Source: Nocardia cyriacigeorgica
GTDB taxonomy: Bacteria > Actinomycetota > Actinomycetes > Mycobacteriales > Mycobacteriaceae
Length of the DNA: 64,000 bases
Assembly: GCF_029868385.1 (NCBI RefSeq)
Contig: NZ_JARWNX010000064.1
Span: forward strand, 62,001-126,000
Direction: 5' to 3'
Shown here: piece after piece, positions 8,989-17,491 of the stretch
Layout: each line of letters begins with the position of its first letter
Numbering within the stretch: the stretch's first letter is position 1
The notes under the pieces: model-generated
The model's input: the letters and a program-made list of their open reading frames with translations, nothing else
Database searches by the model: none
What the model was told of the DNA's origin: nothing
Translations under genes and position numbers: made by a program

Positions 8989-9017
8989 CGGAGCCGGGCC
9001 TTCGAGGCCCGGCTCCG
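8989..9017. terminator. Bidirectional terminator hairpin
   Basis: A perfect 12-bp stem (CGGAGCCGGGCC / GGCCCGGCTCCG) with loop TTCGA lies between two converging genes and can serve both. Flanking CACAC/GTGTG bases extend the stem with mismatches. Confidence 0.75.
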
Positions 9018-9037
9018 ACGTGTGTGCGAGTGGGTGG

Positions 9038-9733
9038 CTAGATCAGCAGCAGGGGCAGGAAGGCGAGGAGGAACATGAGGGCGGCGAAGGCCCAGGAGAT
9101 GTAGATGAAGACCATGCCGGGGGTCTTCTGGGGGGCCGGGCCGATGGCGCCGTTGAGGAAGATCAGGGCGGGGGCGCGGTAGTAGATGCGGGCGGCCTGG
9201 CCTTCGGAGACGGGGGCGACGGTGGTGGCGGGGCCCATGTCGAACAGCCACGGGGTGCTCACCTTGACCTGGTGCTGGCCGGGGCCCACCGGGATGTGGT
9301 TGGCGCCCCAGCGGGTGTTGGGGACCTGCTGGCCGTTGATGTGGATCTTCGGCTTGGTGATGGCCAGCAGGAAGGCCATCGGCGTGTAGGAGGCGTCGAT
9401 GGTGAGTCCGGGCGGATCGCCGGGCAAGCCCTGGCCGACCGGACCGCCCTGCGCGCCATACGGCATCTGCGGCTGACCGTTGGGCACCGGGGGCTGACCG
9501 TACGGCGACTGCCCCTGCGGCGGTTGACCATACGGCCCGCCCTGCGGAAACGGCGCCGGACCATTCGGCACGGGCTGTCCGGGCGGGCGACCGTACGGCA
9601 TCGGCTGTCCCGGCGCCGGATGGCCGGGCATGGGCGGCTGCCCGTACGCCGGGGCGCCGGGCGCCGCGAACTGCGGTGCCGCTCCGAATTGTGGCTGACC
9701 TGGCTGCCCCTGCGGCGCCCCGGGGTAACTCAT
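9038..9733 (-). CDS. Pro/Gly/Gln-rich protein with C-terminal membrane anchor
   Basis: The 231-aa product has a low-complexity first 110 residues dominated by Gly-Gln-Pro-Pro-Tyr-like units, then a globular beta-rich part (about 115-190: ITKPKIHINGQQVPN, HIPVGPGQHQVKVSTPW), and one strongly hydrophobic C-terminal helix ending LPLLLI. It is probably a tail-anchored membrane protein; the function is unknown. ATG 9733 is chosen because GGGAGGAA precedes it; an upstream extension lacks a ribosome-binding site. Confidence 0.7.
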   Translation of the reverse strand: MSYPGAPQGQPGQPQFGAAPQFAAPGAPAYGQPPMPGHPAPGQPMPYGRPPGQPVPNGPAPFPQGGPYGQPPQGQSPYGQPPVPNGQPQMPYGAQGGPVGQGLPGDPPGLTIDASYTPMAFLLAITKPKIHINGQQVPNTRWGANHIPVGPGQHQVKVSTPWLFDMGPATTVAPVSEGQAARIYYRAPALIFLNGAIGPAPQKTPGMVFIYISWAFAALMFLLAFLPLLLI

Positions 9734-9783
9734 CGATTCCTCCCAAGATCGGTAACGTGCAGGCCGCACCCTACCGGTGTTTC

Positions 9784-9817
9784 GCCGCCCCCTCATGTCG
9801 AGACAGGAGGGGGCGGC
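9784..9817 (-). terminator. Terminator downstream of the GlfT2-like gene
   Basis: An 11-bp perfect inverted repeat (GCCGCCCCCTC / GAGGGGGCGGC) with a 12-base loop, about 110 bases beyond the stop of the leftward gene at 9928. Confidence 0.6.
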
Positions 9818-9927
9818 TGTGTCCGATCAACGCGGCGCTGCCGGGTTCGGGCAGCGCGGGCTCATCAGTACCTACCCAGCCCTGCCGCACTCGAATCATG
9901 CAATCGTGGCGGAGCAGGTTTCGAACC

Positions 9928-11826
9928 TCAGCCTTTATCGATCCCGTACAACCGCTCCCAGTTCGCGCGACTGGTCAGTTCCGGCATCGCGGCACGGTAC
10001 TGCTCTTGTAGCGCGGGCAGTTCGCGGCGCAGTCGGCGCAGCACACGCACGGTGCGCAGCAGCAGTTTGCGGGCGGTTGCCTTGTCGCGACGGCGAACTC
10101 GCACACCCGACTGGGAGGCGTCGGTGACGACCACATGGTCGAACAGCGATACATGCCACCAGTGCGCGTCCTCGCGGGTGACGCCGACGATGCCGTGCTG
10201 GGTGCGCCCGGTCCACTGGGTGATCGCCCGCTTGACGAGCACCGCGAGCAGACGGCTCGGCTCACCGCCCGCGCGCCGGACCTGGATCTCGGCCGAGGGC
10301 ACCGGCGGGGTGGCGGCCGGATGCTTGGCCGTCTCGGGGTAGGCGCCGCGACTGGTGCGGGCCGCGGCCAGCGCCTCGATACCGCCGTCACGCAGCACCT
10401 GCGGACCGCGCAGGAAGTCCTCGATACCTTGCAGGGTGGTGTGCGCGAGGCCGTACTGCATGGCCACCAGATGCTCGGCCAGATTCCGGAACAGCTGACG
10501 GGTGATGGACTTACCGTCGAGATCGGTGTGCATCGCACAGACGATCAGCGAATTGCGGGTGCTGAAATAGCGGGCCCAGTCGTCGAAATCTTTCCAATAG
10601 AAATCGGCGTGCCAGACCGCGGCGTTCGGCAGCGTCACCGTCACGAACCCGTGCTCGCGGGCGCGGATGCCGTATTCCACGTCGTCCCACTGGAAGAAGA
10701 TGGGGATCGGCAGCCCGATCTTCCTGACCACCTCGGCCGGGATCAGGCAGGTCCACCAGGCGTTGTAACCGGCGTCGACGCGACGTTCCTGATTGCGCTT
10801 GAGCATGCTGGTGTTGCGCAACGCCTTCGGCACCTTCTGGCCGTGGCTGAGTTCGTGCATATGCACTTCCTCGGCGCCGACATTGAGGTAATCGGGGTTG
10901 AGCAGGAACAGCATCTGCGCGCCGACCAGGGTCGGTTCGACGGTCAGATTCGCGAAGGCGTTGAGCCGGAGCACTGTTTCCGGCTCGCAGAGGATGTCGT
11001 CGTCCATCAGGATGACGTCGGCGTGCTCGTTGGCGCCGGACACCTCGTAGAGCCCGCGGGTGAAACCACCCGCGCCGCCGAGGTTGGGCTGGCGGATATA
11101 GCGCAGTTTGTCGCCGAAGACCGGCAGGGTCTGCTGGAACAGCGGCCGGTCCTGCACCAGATCGGTGCCCTGGTCCACCACGTAGACCGCGTCGATGGCG
11201 GCGAGGACGGTCGGGTCCGAGGCCAGCGCGGCGACGGTGTGCGCACAGTCCTCGGCCCGGTTGAACGTGCAGATCGCGATGGCGACCGGGCGCACCCGTT
11301 CGGGCGCCTCGGTGGTCCAGGTCAGCTCGGAGATGCCGAGTTCGGCGCCGACCGCGTCGAACTCCAGCCACAGCGCGCCGCCGTCGACGTACTGGTCGAG
11401 CGGCGCCGACAGCGTCAGCGGACCGCTAGCGTCGATATCGGCGCTGGCGACGATGCGCCGGTGTCCGGCGATATCGGAGGCGACCAGCCGCACCCGCGCC
11501 TTCTTCGCCACATCCAGCACCATCGAGGCCTCGATCGCGGTGACCGTGGTCCAGCGCTGCCAGTAGCTGGCCGCGAACCGGCCGAAGTAGGTGTTGGTGT
11601 GCGCCATGGCGCCCTTGTCGAGCCGTAGGGCCTGCCGCTCCCGCGTCGAGCGGCCCTTGACCACGGCGTACAGCTCATCGCTCACCTTCGGCGATGGGCC
11701 GGTGAAGATCCCTCGTTGCAGCACCAGCCGATCGGGCGCCGGATGCGAGGCGGCACGCAGCGCGTCGGGCGCGACGTCCGAGCGATCGTTCGTTTCGGTA
11801 ACGGCTTGGGTAGCCGACTGGTCCAT
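9928..11826 (-). CDS. GlfT2-like galactofuranosyltransferase (GT2)
   Basis: A 632-aa protein with the GlfT2 architecture: N-terminal beta-sandwich with SYWQRWT, GT-A core (AIAICTFNRAEDC, VVDQGTDLV), QPNLGGAGGF, metal-binding LMDDDI, YNAWWTCLIP, the base-containing FFQWDDVEYGIR, the WHADF histidine and FSTRNSLIV, then a helical C-terminus. GlfT2 polymerises galactan by alternating beta-1,5 and beta-1,6 linkages. The true glfT2 normally neighbours glf and the fbp genes, just past the right end of this window, so this may be a paralogue with another acceptor or linkage. ATG 11826 is preferred (GAGG about 8 bases upstream) over ATG 11847. Confidence 0.82.
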   Translation of the reverse strand: MDQSATQAVTETNDRSDVAPDALRAASHPAPDRLVLQRGIFTGPSPKVSDELYAVVKGRSTRERQALRLDKGAMAHTNTYFGRFAASYWQRWTTVTAIEASMVLDVAKKARVRLVASDIAGHRRIVASADIDASGPLTLSAPLDQYVDGGALWLEFDAVGAELGISELTWTTEAPERVRPVAIAICTFNRAEDCAHTVAALASDPTVLAAIDAVYVVDQGTDLVQDRPLFQQTLPVFGDKLRYIRQPNLGGAGGFTRGLYEVSGANEHADVILMDDDILCEPETVLRLNAFANLTVEPTLVGAQMLFLLNPDYLNVGAEEVHMHELSHGQKVPKALRNTSMLKRNQERRVDAGYNAWWTCLIPAEVVRKIGLPIPIFFQWDDVEYGIRAREHGFVTVTLPNAAVWHADFYWKDFDDWARYFSTRNSLIVCAMHTDLDGKSITRQLFRNLAEHLVAMQYGLAHTTLQGIEDFLRGPQVLRDGGIEALAAARTSRGAYPETAKHPAATPPVPSAEIQVRRAGGEPSRLLAVLVKRAITQWTGRTQHGIVGVTREDAHWWHVSLFDHVVVTDASQSGVRVRRRDKATARKLLLRTVRVLRRLRRELPALQEQYRAAMPELTSRANWERLYGIDKG

Positions 11827-11976
11827 GAAGTCCTCGAAATTCCTCATTGTGCCGACGGGACAGACATGTCCCTGCATACGGTTCGCGGCGGGAGCGAGGA
11901 TATCAATCGCACACGCCGTAAGCCCGCCGAGTAGCTACCCACCCGGCGGGTCGGATAACCCAGCCCGTGTCATCGT

Positions 11977-12501
11977 TCACTCGGCGCCGATCCGCTGCGC
12001 GGCCGGTTCGGCCTTACCGGTGAACACGAACTTGTCGTAGGCCCAGTACCGGAATACGACCGCGACGATCTGGCCGATCAGAGTGCCGGAGATATTGTCC
12101 GAGAGCGGGCTGGACAGGTCGAGAATATAGCGGGAAAAGCCGAGGCAGCCGAGTTGCAGACCGATCGCGATGACGTTGAACACCGCATACATCAGATATT
12201 CGCGGCCGGGGTTGTCGGTCTTCTTGTGCGCGAAGGTCCACCACTTGTTGCCGAAATAGGTGACAACCGTCGCGACGGCGATCGCGATGATCTTGGCGGG
12301 CAGCGGTGCGTGATAGAGCACCCCTTCCCCGCCCCAGAACACGAGCAGGTTGTAGGTGCCCGCGTCGACCAGGAAACCGAGGGCACCGACGACCAGGAAC
12401 GCACCGCCCTGACGAAGTGCGGTGAGCACCTTCCCGGTCAGCGAAGGGCGCGCCGAGGGCGCTGACTCGGATGCGGGGCTGGTCGGCTCACTGGGTGACA
12501 C
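11977..12501 (-). CDS. GtrA family membrane protein (first copy)
   Basis: A 174-aa protein with four predicted membrane helices and the GtrA hallmarks GALGFLVDAGTYNLLV, VTYFGNKWWTFAHKK and FRYWAYDKFVF. GtrA proteins move or recruit polyprenyl-phosphate-linked sugars or their enzymes at the membrane; Rv3789, beside dprE1 in M. tuberculosis, is the family member tied to arabinan synthesis. The dprE1-linked copy here is the one at 22790, so this copy probably serves the adjacent divergent GT2-DUF2142 genes. The start is GTG 12501. Confidence 0.85.
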   Translation of the reverse strand: MSPSEPTSPASESAPSARPSLTGKVLTALRQGGAFLVVGALGFLVDAGTYNLLVFWGGEGVLYHAPLPAKIIAIAVATVVTYFGNKWWTFAHKKTDNPGREYLMYAVFNVIAIGLQLGCLGFSRYILDLSSPLSDNISGTLIGQIVAVVFRYWAYDKFVFTGKAEPAAQRIGAE

Positions 12502-12602
12502 CCGGGCGACGGTACCGCAGGCACCTCGCTGGGGCGTTTGCCCGCGCGCACCTGTAATCTCCCGGTGTTCCCATTCACAGCCGACCTCGAGGATTGACCC
12601 GG

Positions 12603-13571
12603 GTGGATCCCACCGAGCTTCGCATTGCCGCCGTGGTCCCTTGCCACAACGAAGAGGCTTCGGTCGCCAAGGTCGTCACCGACCTCCAGGCTGCCGTGCC
12701 GGGCATCGTCGTCTACGTCTACGACAACCTGAGCACCGACGCGACCGCCGAACGGGCCCGCGAAGCGGGTGCGATCGTGCGTGCCGAGACCACGAAGGGC
12801 AAGGGCAATGTGGTTCGCCGCGCCTTCGCCGATATCGAAGCCGATGTGTATCTGATGATCGACGGCGACGACACCTACGAGGCCTCGGCCGCGCCGCTGA
12901 TGATCAAGACGCTGCTCGACGGCCCCTACGACCATGTGCTCGGTGTGCGCAAGCAGGAGCAGGAAGCGGGCGGTTCGGCGTACCGCGCGGGGCACGAGAC
13001 CGGTAACAAGGTGCTCAACGGTGTGGTCGGCAAGGTGTTCGGCGAGAACGTCGAGGACATGCTGAGCGGGTTCCGGGTGTTCTCGCGTCGGTTCGTCAAG
13101 AGCTTCCCCGCCGTCTCGCGTGAATTCGAGATCGAGACCGAGCTGACGGTGCATTCGCTGCATCTGCGGGTACCGCAGACCGCGGTGCCGGTGGGTTTCC
13201 GTGACCGTCCGGCGGGCAGCGAGAGCAAACTGCGCACCTATCACGACGGTTTCAAGATCCTCGCCCTGATCATCGGGTTGGCCAGGCATGAGCGGCCGGT
13301 CGCGTTCTACGGTCTGTTCGGCACGTTGAGCTGGCTGGTGTCGGTGATCCTGACGATTCCGATCGTCATCGAGTTCTACGATTCGCATACCGTGCCGCGT
13401 TTCCCGACGCTGTTCCTCGCTTTCACGCTGCTGCTGCTCGGCAGCCTGGCCTGGACCGCGGGCATGATCCTCGATGGCATCCGCCGGTCCAGGCATGAAA
13501 CGGCTCGGCTGGTCTACCTGCGTTATTCGGCTCCCGGGGAGGACCCGCGTCCCGGCGAGGCCGGGCGTTGA
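12603..13571 (+). CDS. GT2 glycosyltransferase with C-terminal membrane helices (polyprenyl-phosphate sugar synthase type)
   Basis: The catalytic domain shows IAAVVPCHNEEASV, VYDNLSTDAT, KGKGNVVRRAF, the MIDGDDTYE metal motif, and FRDRPAGSESKLRTYHDG, which resembles dolichol-phosphate-mannose-synthase-like enzymes. Two hydrophobic helices follow (about 235-285). It probably loads a sugar onto polyprenyl phosphate; which sugar is not visible. GTG 12603 is preferred, with GAGG 10 bases upstream; TTG 12594 sits almost on that site. The stop overlaps the start of the next gene, and the divergent gtrA fits a three-protein module for transferring a lipid-linked sugar. Confidence 0.82.
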   Translation: MDPTELRIAAVVPCHNEEASVAKVVTDLQAAVPGIVVYVYDNLSTDATAERAREAGAIVRAETTKGKGNVVRRAFADIEADVYLMIDGDDTYEASAAPLMIKTLLDGPYDHVLGVRKQEQEAGGSAYRAGHETGNKVLNGVVGKVFGENVEDMLSGFRVFSRRFVKSFPAVSREFEIETELTVHSLHLRVPQTAVPVGFRDRPAGSESKLRTYHDGFKILALIIGLARHERPVAFYGLFGTLSWLVSVILTIPIVIEFYDSHTVPRFPTLFLAFTLLLLGSLAWTAGMILDGIRRSRHETARLVYLRYSAPGEDPRPGEAGR

Positions 13572-15331
13572 CCACCTCCGCCGACCGGAAATCCGCCGAG
13601 GAACCAGTCGATCCCGACGCGCCGAGCACCGGTGCCGAAACCGGTGCAGCCGATTCCGCTGCGACCGAATCATCGACGGCCACCACCGAATCCGGTACGG
13701 CGACCGATGTCGAGTCTGAATCCGGTACGGCGACCGATGTCGGGTCGACGCCGTCGGATCCTCGATCCGACACCGTGACTCACCCCGATACGAGCGCCGG
13801 AGCCGAGAAGTCCGCCGTCCCACCCACCTCCGATGACGCGGCAGCCGAGAAGTCCACCGCAGGCACATCGCCAGGCCCACTGCAACGCACCGCCCGAGCG
13901 CTGATCACCCGATTCGGCGCGGCGACGGTCGCGTTCACCATCCTCGCCACCCTGTTCGGCGCCGTTTTCGCCGTGATCACCCCGCCGTTCTGGGGTCATG
14001 ACGAGATCACCCAGTTCGGCCGCGCCTACCAGGTGGCCCACGGTGGTTTCCTGCCGCAGGAGATCGATGACGATCGCGGCGTCGCCTACGGCGGTCAGGC
14101 ACCGGCGGCGATCGACGCGCTGATGGGTTACGCCTTCCGCGACTACAACGACAACCCGGAGGAACCGGGCGCGATGGTCGGCGATCCGGCCGGGTACGAC
14201 CGGGTCGGTGGCGCCGAGGTGACCTCGGAGCACAAGACGATCTGGTTCACCAACACCGCCGCCTACTCCCCCGTCCCGTATGTACCGGCCGCGATCGGCA
14301 TCCGGGTGGCGGAGCTGACCGGCCTCGACGCGAGCGGCATGGTGCTGCTGACGCGCCTCGCCGGACTGCTCGCCTACCTCGTGATCGTCGGATTCGCGCT
14401 CTGGGCATTGCGGGCCTACCGCGTGCAGTGGCTGGCGTTCAGCATCGCGCTGCTGCCCATCGCGGTGTTCCAGGCGGGCACCGTCACCGCCGACACGATG
14501 ACCAACGCGCTCGCCATCATGGTGTCGGCGCTACTGGTCAAGGCGCTGTTCCTGGGCCGCGGACTCGGCCGGGTGGAGAGCACGGCGCTGCTAGCCGCGA
14601 CCGTGCTACTGCCGCTGAGCAAGCCGACCTACGTGCTGCTCGCCATGCTCGTCGTACTCGTTCCGGCCAAGCGGTTCGGCTTCTCCGGTCTGCTGCGATG
14701 GGTGCCGGTGGTGTGCGCGGCGATCGGCGCGATCGGGTTCGCGGTGTGGATGAAGATCGCCGCACCGACCGGCGACGGTATGAGCCTGATGCGGCCGAGG
14801 CATCAGTGGTACACGGTGAATCCGGGCGAACAGCTCAGCGGCATCCTGAGCGATCCGTTCGGCTTCCTCGGCGTCTTCGGGGAGAGCATCGCCCGCCGCG
14901 ATCAGGAATGGTTCACCGAATTCTTCGGTGAGCTGGGCTTCGGTTATGTCGATGTGCCCGCGATGTCCATCGTGACCTGCCTGCTGGCGTTCGCGGTCGG
15001 CCTCGGGATCGCCGAGCGGATGACGACCCCGGATTTCCGTCGCACCCTCATCGTCGCGCTGACCCTCGCGGCCAGTGTCGCGATGATCTACGTGACGCTC
15101 TACATGTCGTTCACGCCGATCGATTTCTACATCATCGACGGTGTGCAGGGCCGCTACTTCGTACCGCTGGCCATCCTCACCTTCGCGGTGCTGCTGCGCT
15201 GGATGCCGCTGCGGCTCACCGGTCCCGGTGGTAAGGCGCCGGGACGGGCCGCACCGATCACCATCGTGGTGGCGACCTCGATCGCGCTGGCCGCCGCGGC
15301 GATCAAGTACTACGTGGTGGTGTGGGGCTGA
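13568..15331 (+). CDS. DUF2142-type polytopic membrane protein, GT-C-like
   Basis: A 587-aa protein. Its first 110 residues are hydrophilic and low in complexity (Ser/Thr/Glu/Ala) and include a 30-bp tandem repeat (13688-13742). About ten membrane helices follow. The first large outside loop begins ITPPFWGHDEITQFGRAYQ, with the acidic residues expected of GT-C enzymes, then AYSPVPYVPAAIGI. This matches DUF2142, predicted lipid-linked-sugar-dependent glycosyltransferases. The start is TTG 13568 overlapping the TGA of the GT2 gene, so both are coupled and the GT2 probably makes its donor. The 3' end overlaps the convergent rmlB by 29 bases. Confidence 0.78.
   Translation: MTTSADRKSAEEPVDPDAPSTGAETGAADSAATESSTATTESGTATDVESESGTATDVGSTPSDPRSDTVTHPDTSAGAEKSAVPPTSDDAAAEKSTAGTSPGPLQRTARALITRFGAATVAFTILATLFGAVFAVITPPFWGHDEITQFGRAYQVAHGGFLPQEIDDDRGVAYGGQAPAAIDALMGYAFRDYNDNPEEPGAMVGDPAGYDRVGGAEVTSEHKTIWFTNTAAYSPVPYVPAAIGIRVAELTGLDASGMVLLTRLAGLLAYLVIVGFALWALRAYRVQWLAFSIALLPIAVFQAGTVTADTMTNALAIMVSALLVKALFLGRGLGRVESTALLAATVLLPLSKPTYVLLAMLVVLVPAKRFGFSGLLRWVPVVCAAIGAIGFAVWMKIAAPTGDGMSLMRPRHQWYTVNPGEQLSGILSDPFGFLGVFGESIARRDQEWFTEFFGELGFGYVDVPAMSIVTCLLAFAVGLGIAERMTTPDFRRTLIVALTLAASVAMIYVTLYMSFTPIDFYIIDGVQGRYFVPLAILTFAVLLRWMPLRLTGPGGKAPGRAAPITIVVATSIALAAAAIKYYVVVWG
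13688..13742 (+). repeat. Tandem repeat, 30-bp period, inside the DUF2142 gene
   Basis: Two copies of a 25-base unit (starting GAATCCGGTACGGCGACCGA) lie at 13688-13712 and 13718-13742. They encode ESGTATDV twice in the disordered N-terminus. The period is a multiple of three, so copy number could vary without breaking the frame. Confidence 0.8.
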
Positions 15332-16328
15332 TCGTCGTCTCACCGGCGGCGGCGTAGGCGCGCTCGGTATTCGCCTTGTGCGGGCGCCACCAGTCCTCGT
15401 TCGCGCGGTACCAGGCGATGGTGTCGGCGAGGCCCGCGCGGAAGTCGGCGTACTTCGGCCGCCAGTCGAGTTCGGTGCGCAACCGACTCGCGTCGATGGC
15501 GTAGCGCTGGTCGTGGCCCGGCCGGTCGGTGACGTGGTCGAAATCGCCGGGGTCACGGCCGAACGCTTCGAGGATCAGCTGCACAACGGTCTTGTTGTCG
15601 AGTTCGCCGTCGGCGCCGATGAGATAGGTCTGCCCGATCCGGCCGCGTTCCAGCACATCCCAGACCGCGCGATTGTGATCGTCGACGTGGATCCAATCCC
15701 TGATCTGATGACCGGCGCCGTAGAGCCGCGGCCGCACACCGTCGATCAGATTGGTGATCTGGCGCGGAATGAACTTCTCCACATGCTGGTACGGGCCGTA
15801 GTTGTTGGAGCAGTTGGACAGGGTGGCGCGCACCCCGAACGAGCGGGTCCAGGCCCGCACCAGCAGATCACTGGCCGCCTTGGTCGCCGAGTAGGGGCTC
15901 GACGGGTTGTAGGCGGTCTGTTCGGTGAATGCCGGATCGGCTTGGGTCAGATCGCCGTACACCTCGTCGGTGGAGACGTGGTGGTAGCGCACATCGTGGC
16001 GGCGCACCGCCTGGAGCAGCGAATAGGTGCCGACGATATTGGTCTGCACGAACGGCCACGGTTCGGTCAGCGAGTTGTCGTTATGCGATTCGGCGGCGAA
16101 GTGGACGACCGCGTCGACACCGCTGACCAGTTCGTCGACCAGGTCCAGATCGGCGATATCGCCGTGCACGAAGTCGATGCGACCCGCCACCGGATCGAGC
16201 GAGGCTCTGTTGCCCGCGTAGGTGAGCGCGTCGAGCACGGTGACCGTGACCTCGGGCCGCTCGGTCACGGTCTGCTGGACGAAGTTCGCCCCGATGAACC
16301 CGGCACCGCCGGTTACCAGCAATCGCAC
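15303..16328 (-). CDS. rmlB: dTDP-glucose 4,6-dehydratase RmlB
   Basis: Second step of dTDP-L-rhamnose synthesis, which supplies the linker between peptidoglycan and galactan. The 341-aa extended SDR has TGGAGFIG at 6-13, HVSTDEVYGDL (active-site Thr-Asp-Glu), and SPYSATKAASD with the catalytic Tyr and Lys. HIRDWIHVDDH is represented by HQIRDWIHVDDHNRA. It stands apart from rmlA-rmlC (18.8-20.3 kb), as in M. tuberculosis where the rml genes are also scattered. Confidence 0.93.
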   Translation of the reverse strand: MRLLVTGGAGFIGANFVQQTVTERPEVTVTVLDALTYAGNRASLDPVAGRIDFVHGDIADLDLVDELVSGVDAVVHFAAESHNDNSLTEPWPFVQTNIVGTYSLLQAVRRHDVRYHHVSTDEVYGDLTQADPAFTEQTAYNPSSPYSATKAASDLLVRAWTRSFGVRATLSNCSNNYGPYQHVEKFIPRQITNLIDGVRPRLYGAGHQIRDWIHVDDHNRAVWDVLERGRIGQTYLIGADGELDNKTVVQLILEAFGRDPGDFDHVTDRPGHDQRYAIDASRLRTELDWRPKYADFRAGLADTIAWYRANEDWWRPHKANTERAYAAAGETTISPTPPRST

Positions 16329-16630
16329 CCCACGACCTTACGTCGACTCGCCCCGCCCCGCCCCATCGCGGGGATGGGCGAATTGCGAAGATAGCCGAAC
16401 CCCACCCATGTGTTCTTGCTCTCGCCGAATTCTCGGCTCGCACCGGCAGCGCGGCGGCGTATCCAGGCAAAACCGCTCCAGGAGTACACGTTTCCAAGAC
16501 CGCACAACGGCAAACCCGTCCACGGTGAACGGAATTTGAACGAACGGATACAGCCGGTTCACCATTCGTTAGCTGAATTCGATTTCCATCATTTCGTCCC
16601 CTCCGAACGCTTTACATCGAGGTTCCAGAA
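16329..16630. other. Intergenic region between divergent rmlB and secreted-protein gene
   Basis: 302 bases with no credible gene; the open frames are unsupported by start sites and have no family-like sequence. The half nearest the secreted gene (16500-16630) is clearly richer in A/T than its surroundings and probably holds the promoters. No strong palindrome stands out. Confidence 0.5.
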
Positions 16631-17341
16631 ATGCTGATGAGGAAATTCGCCGCGACTTCCGCGCTGTTGATCGCCGCGCTCGGTGTCACGGCCGGTGCCG
16701 TCAACGCCGCCCCCGCGCCCGCCACCGAGACCGCGGTCGGCTTCACCGCCGAGAGCAAGGGCTCGTCGTCGATCATCACCACCGATGCGGGCTCGCTCGT
16801 CGTCGAAGACGACACCTTCAAGATCAAGGCCAGCGATGGCACCGTGCTCGCCGGCGCTCCGCTGACCTTCCGGGTGGACGACTTCGAGTTCCCGATCGCC
16901 GCCGATATCGCCGGTCGCACCGCCACCCTGACCCCGCAGCTGGAGCTGGACAAGGCCGTCTACAAGCCGGTCGCCCTGCCGTTCGAGGACCAGGCCAACT
17001 GGAAAACGCCCTATGACCGGGAGAAGGACGCCTTCAACCGGCTCAAGGACACCATCGGCACCGGCGCAACCATCGGCACCCTGGTCGGCGGCATCGGCGG
17101 CGGCGCGATCGGTTGTGTGCTCGGCGGTATCGCGGGCGCGACGGTCGCCTCGGCCACCATCATCGGCCTGTTCGGTCCGTTCATCCCGGCCGCCGCGGTC
17201 GGCTGCCTCGGTGGCATCCTCGCCATCGGCGCGCTCGGCACCCTGGCCGGTCAGATCCTGATCACCGCGCCGGTCGCCATCGGCGCCGCGATCCAGTACT
17301 TCACCACGGTCAACGCACCGTTCACCCCTCCGGCCAAGTAA
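16631..17341 (+). CDS. Secreted protein with glycine-zipper hydrophobic C-terminus
   Basis: The 236-aa product starts with a clear Sec signal peptide (MRKFAATSALLIAALGVTAG, cleavage likely after VNA). A beta-rich region of about 110 residues follows, then an amphipathic stretch (YDREKDAFNRLKDTI). The last 90 residues are extremely hydrophobic, with repeated small residues (GTLVGGIGGGAIGC, GGIAGATVASA, GCLGGILAIGALG) in glycine-zipper style and two Cys. That pattern suits membrane insertion or oligomerisation. I do not recognise a characterised family. ATG 16637 is an alternative start. A terminator hairpin follows closely. Confidence 0.75.
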   Translation: MLMRKFAATSALLIAALGVTAGAVNAAPAPATETAVGFTAESKGSSSIITTDAGSLVVEDDTFKIKASDGTVLAGAPLTFRVDDFEFPIAADIAGRTATLTPQLELDKAVYKPVALPFEDQANWKTPYDREKDAFNRLKDTIGTGATIGTLVGGIGGGAIGCVLGGIAGATVASATIIGLFGPFIPAAAVGCLGGILAIGALGTLAGQILITAPVAIGAAIQYFTTVNAPFTPPAK

Positions 17342-17361
17342 TTCGAGCCGCAGGTCTACCG

Positions 17362-17400
17362 CGGAAACCCCGTCCGGCAGCACGCCGGGCGGGGTTTCCG
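17362..17400 (+). terminator. Terminator after the secreted-protein gene
   Basis: An 11-bp perfect stem (CGGAAACCCCG / CGGGGTTTCCG) around a 17-base loop, 20 bases downstream of the stop. Confidence 0.75.
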
Positions 17401-17491
17401 TGCGCGCTCGCCAATAGTTCACCGGTCCAGAATTCATCCGTTGTATTACGGAACATTTTTTCGACGGTGACGGCACCGAATTGTTCACGCA

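Noticed and set aside
10135..11628. 497-codon frame opposite the GlfT2-like gene
   Set aside because: Composition is typical of an antisense shadow, and the opposite strand has clear GT2 motifs.
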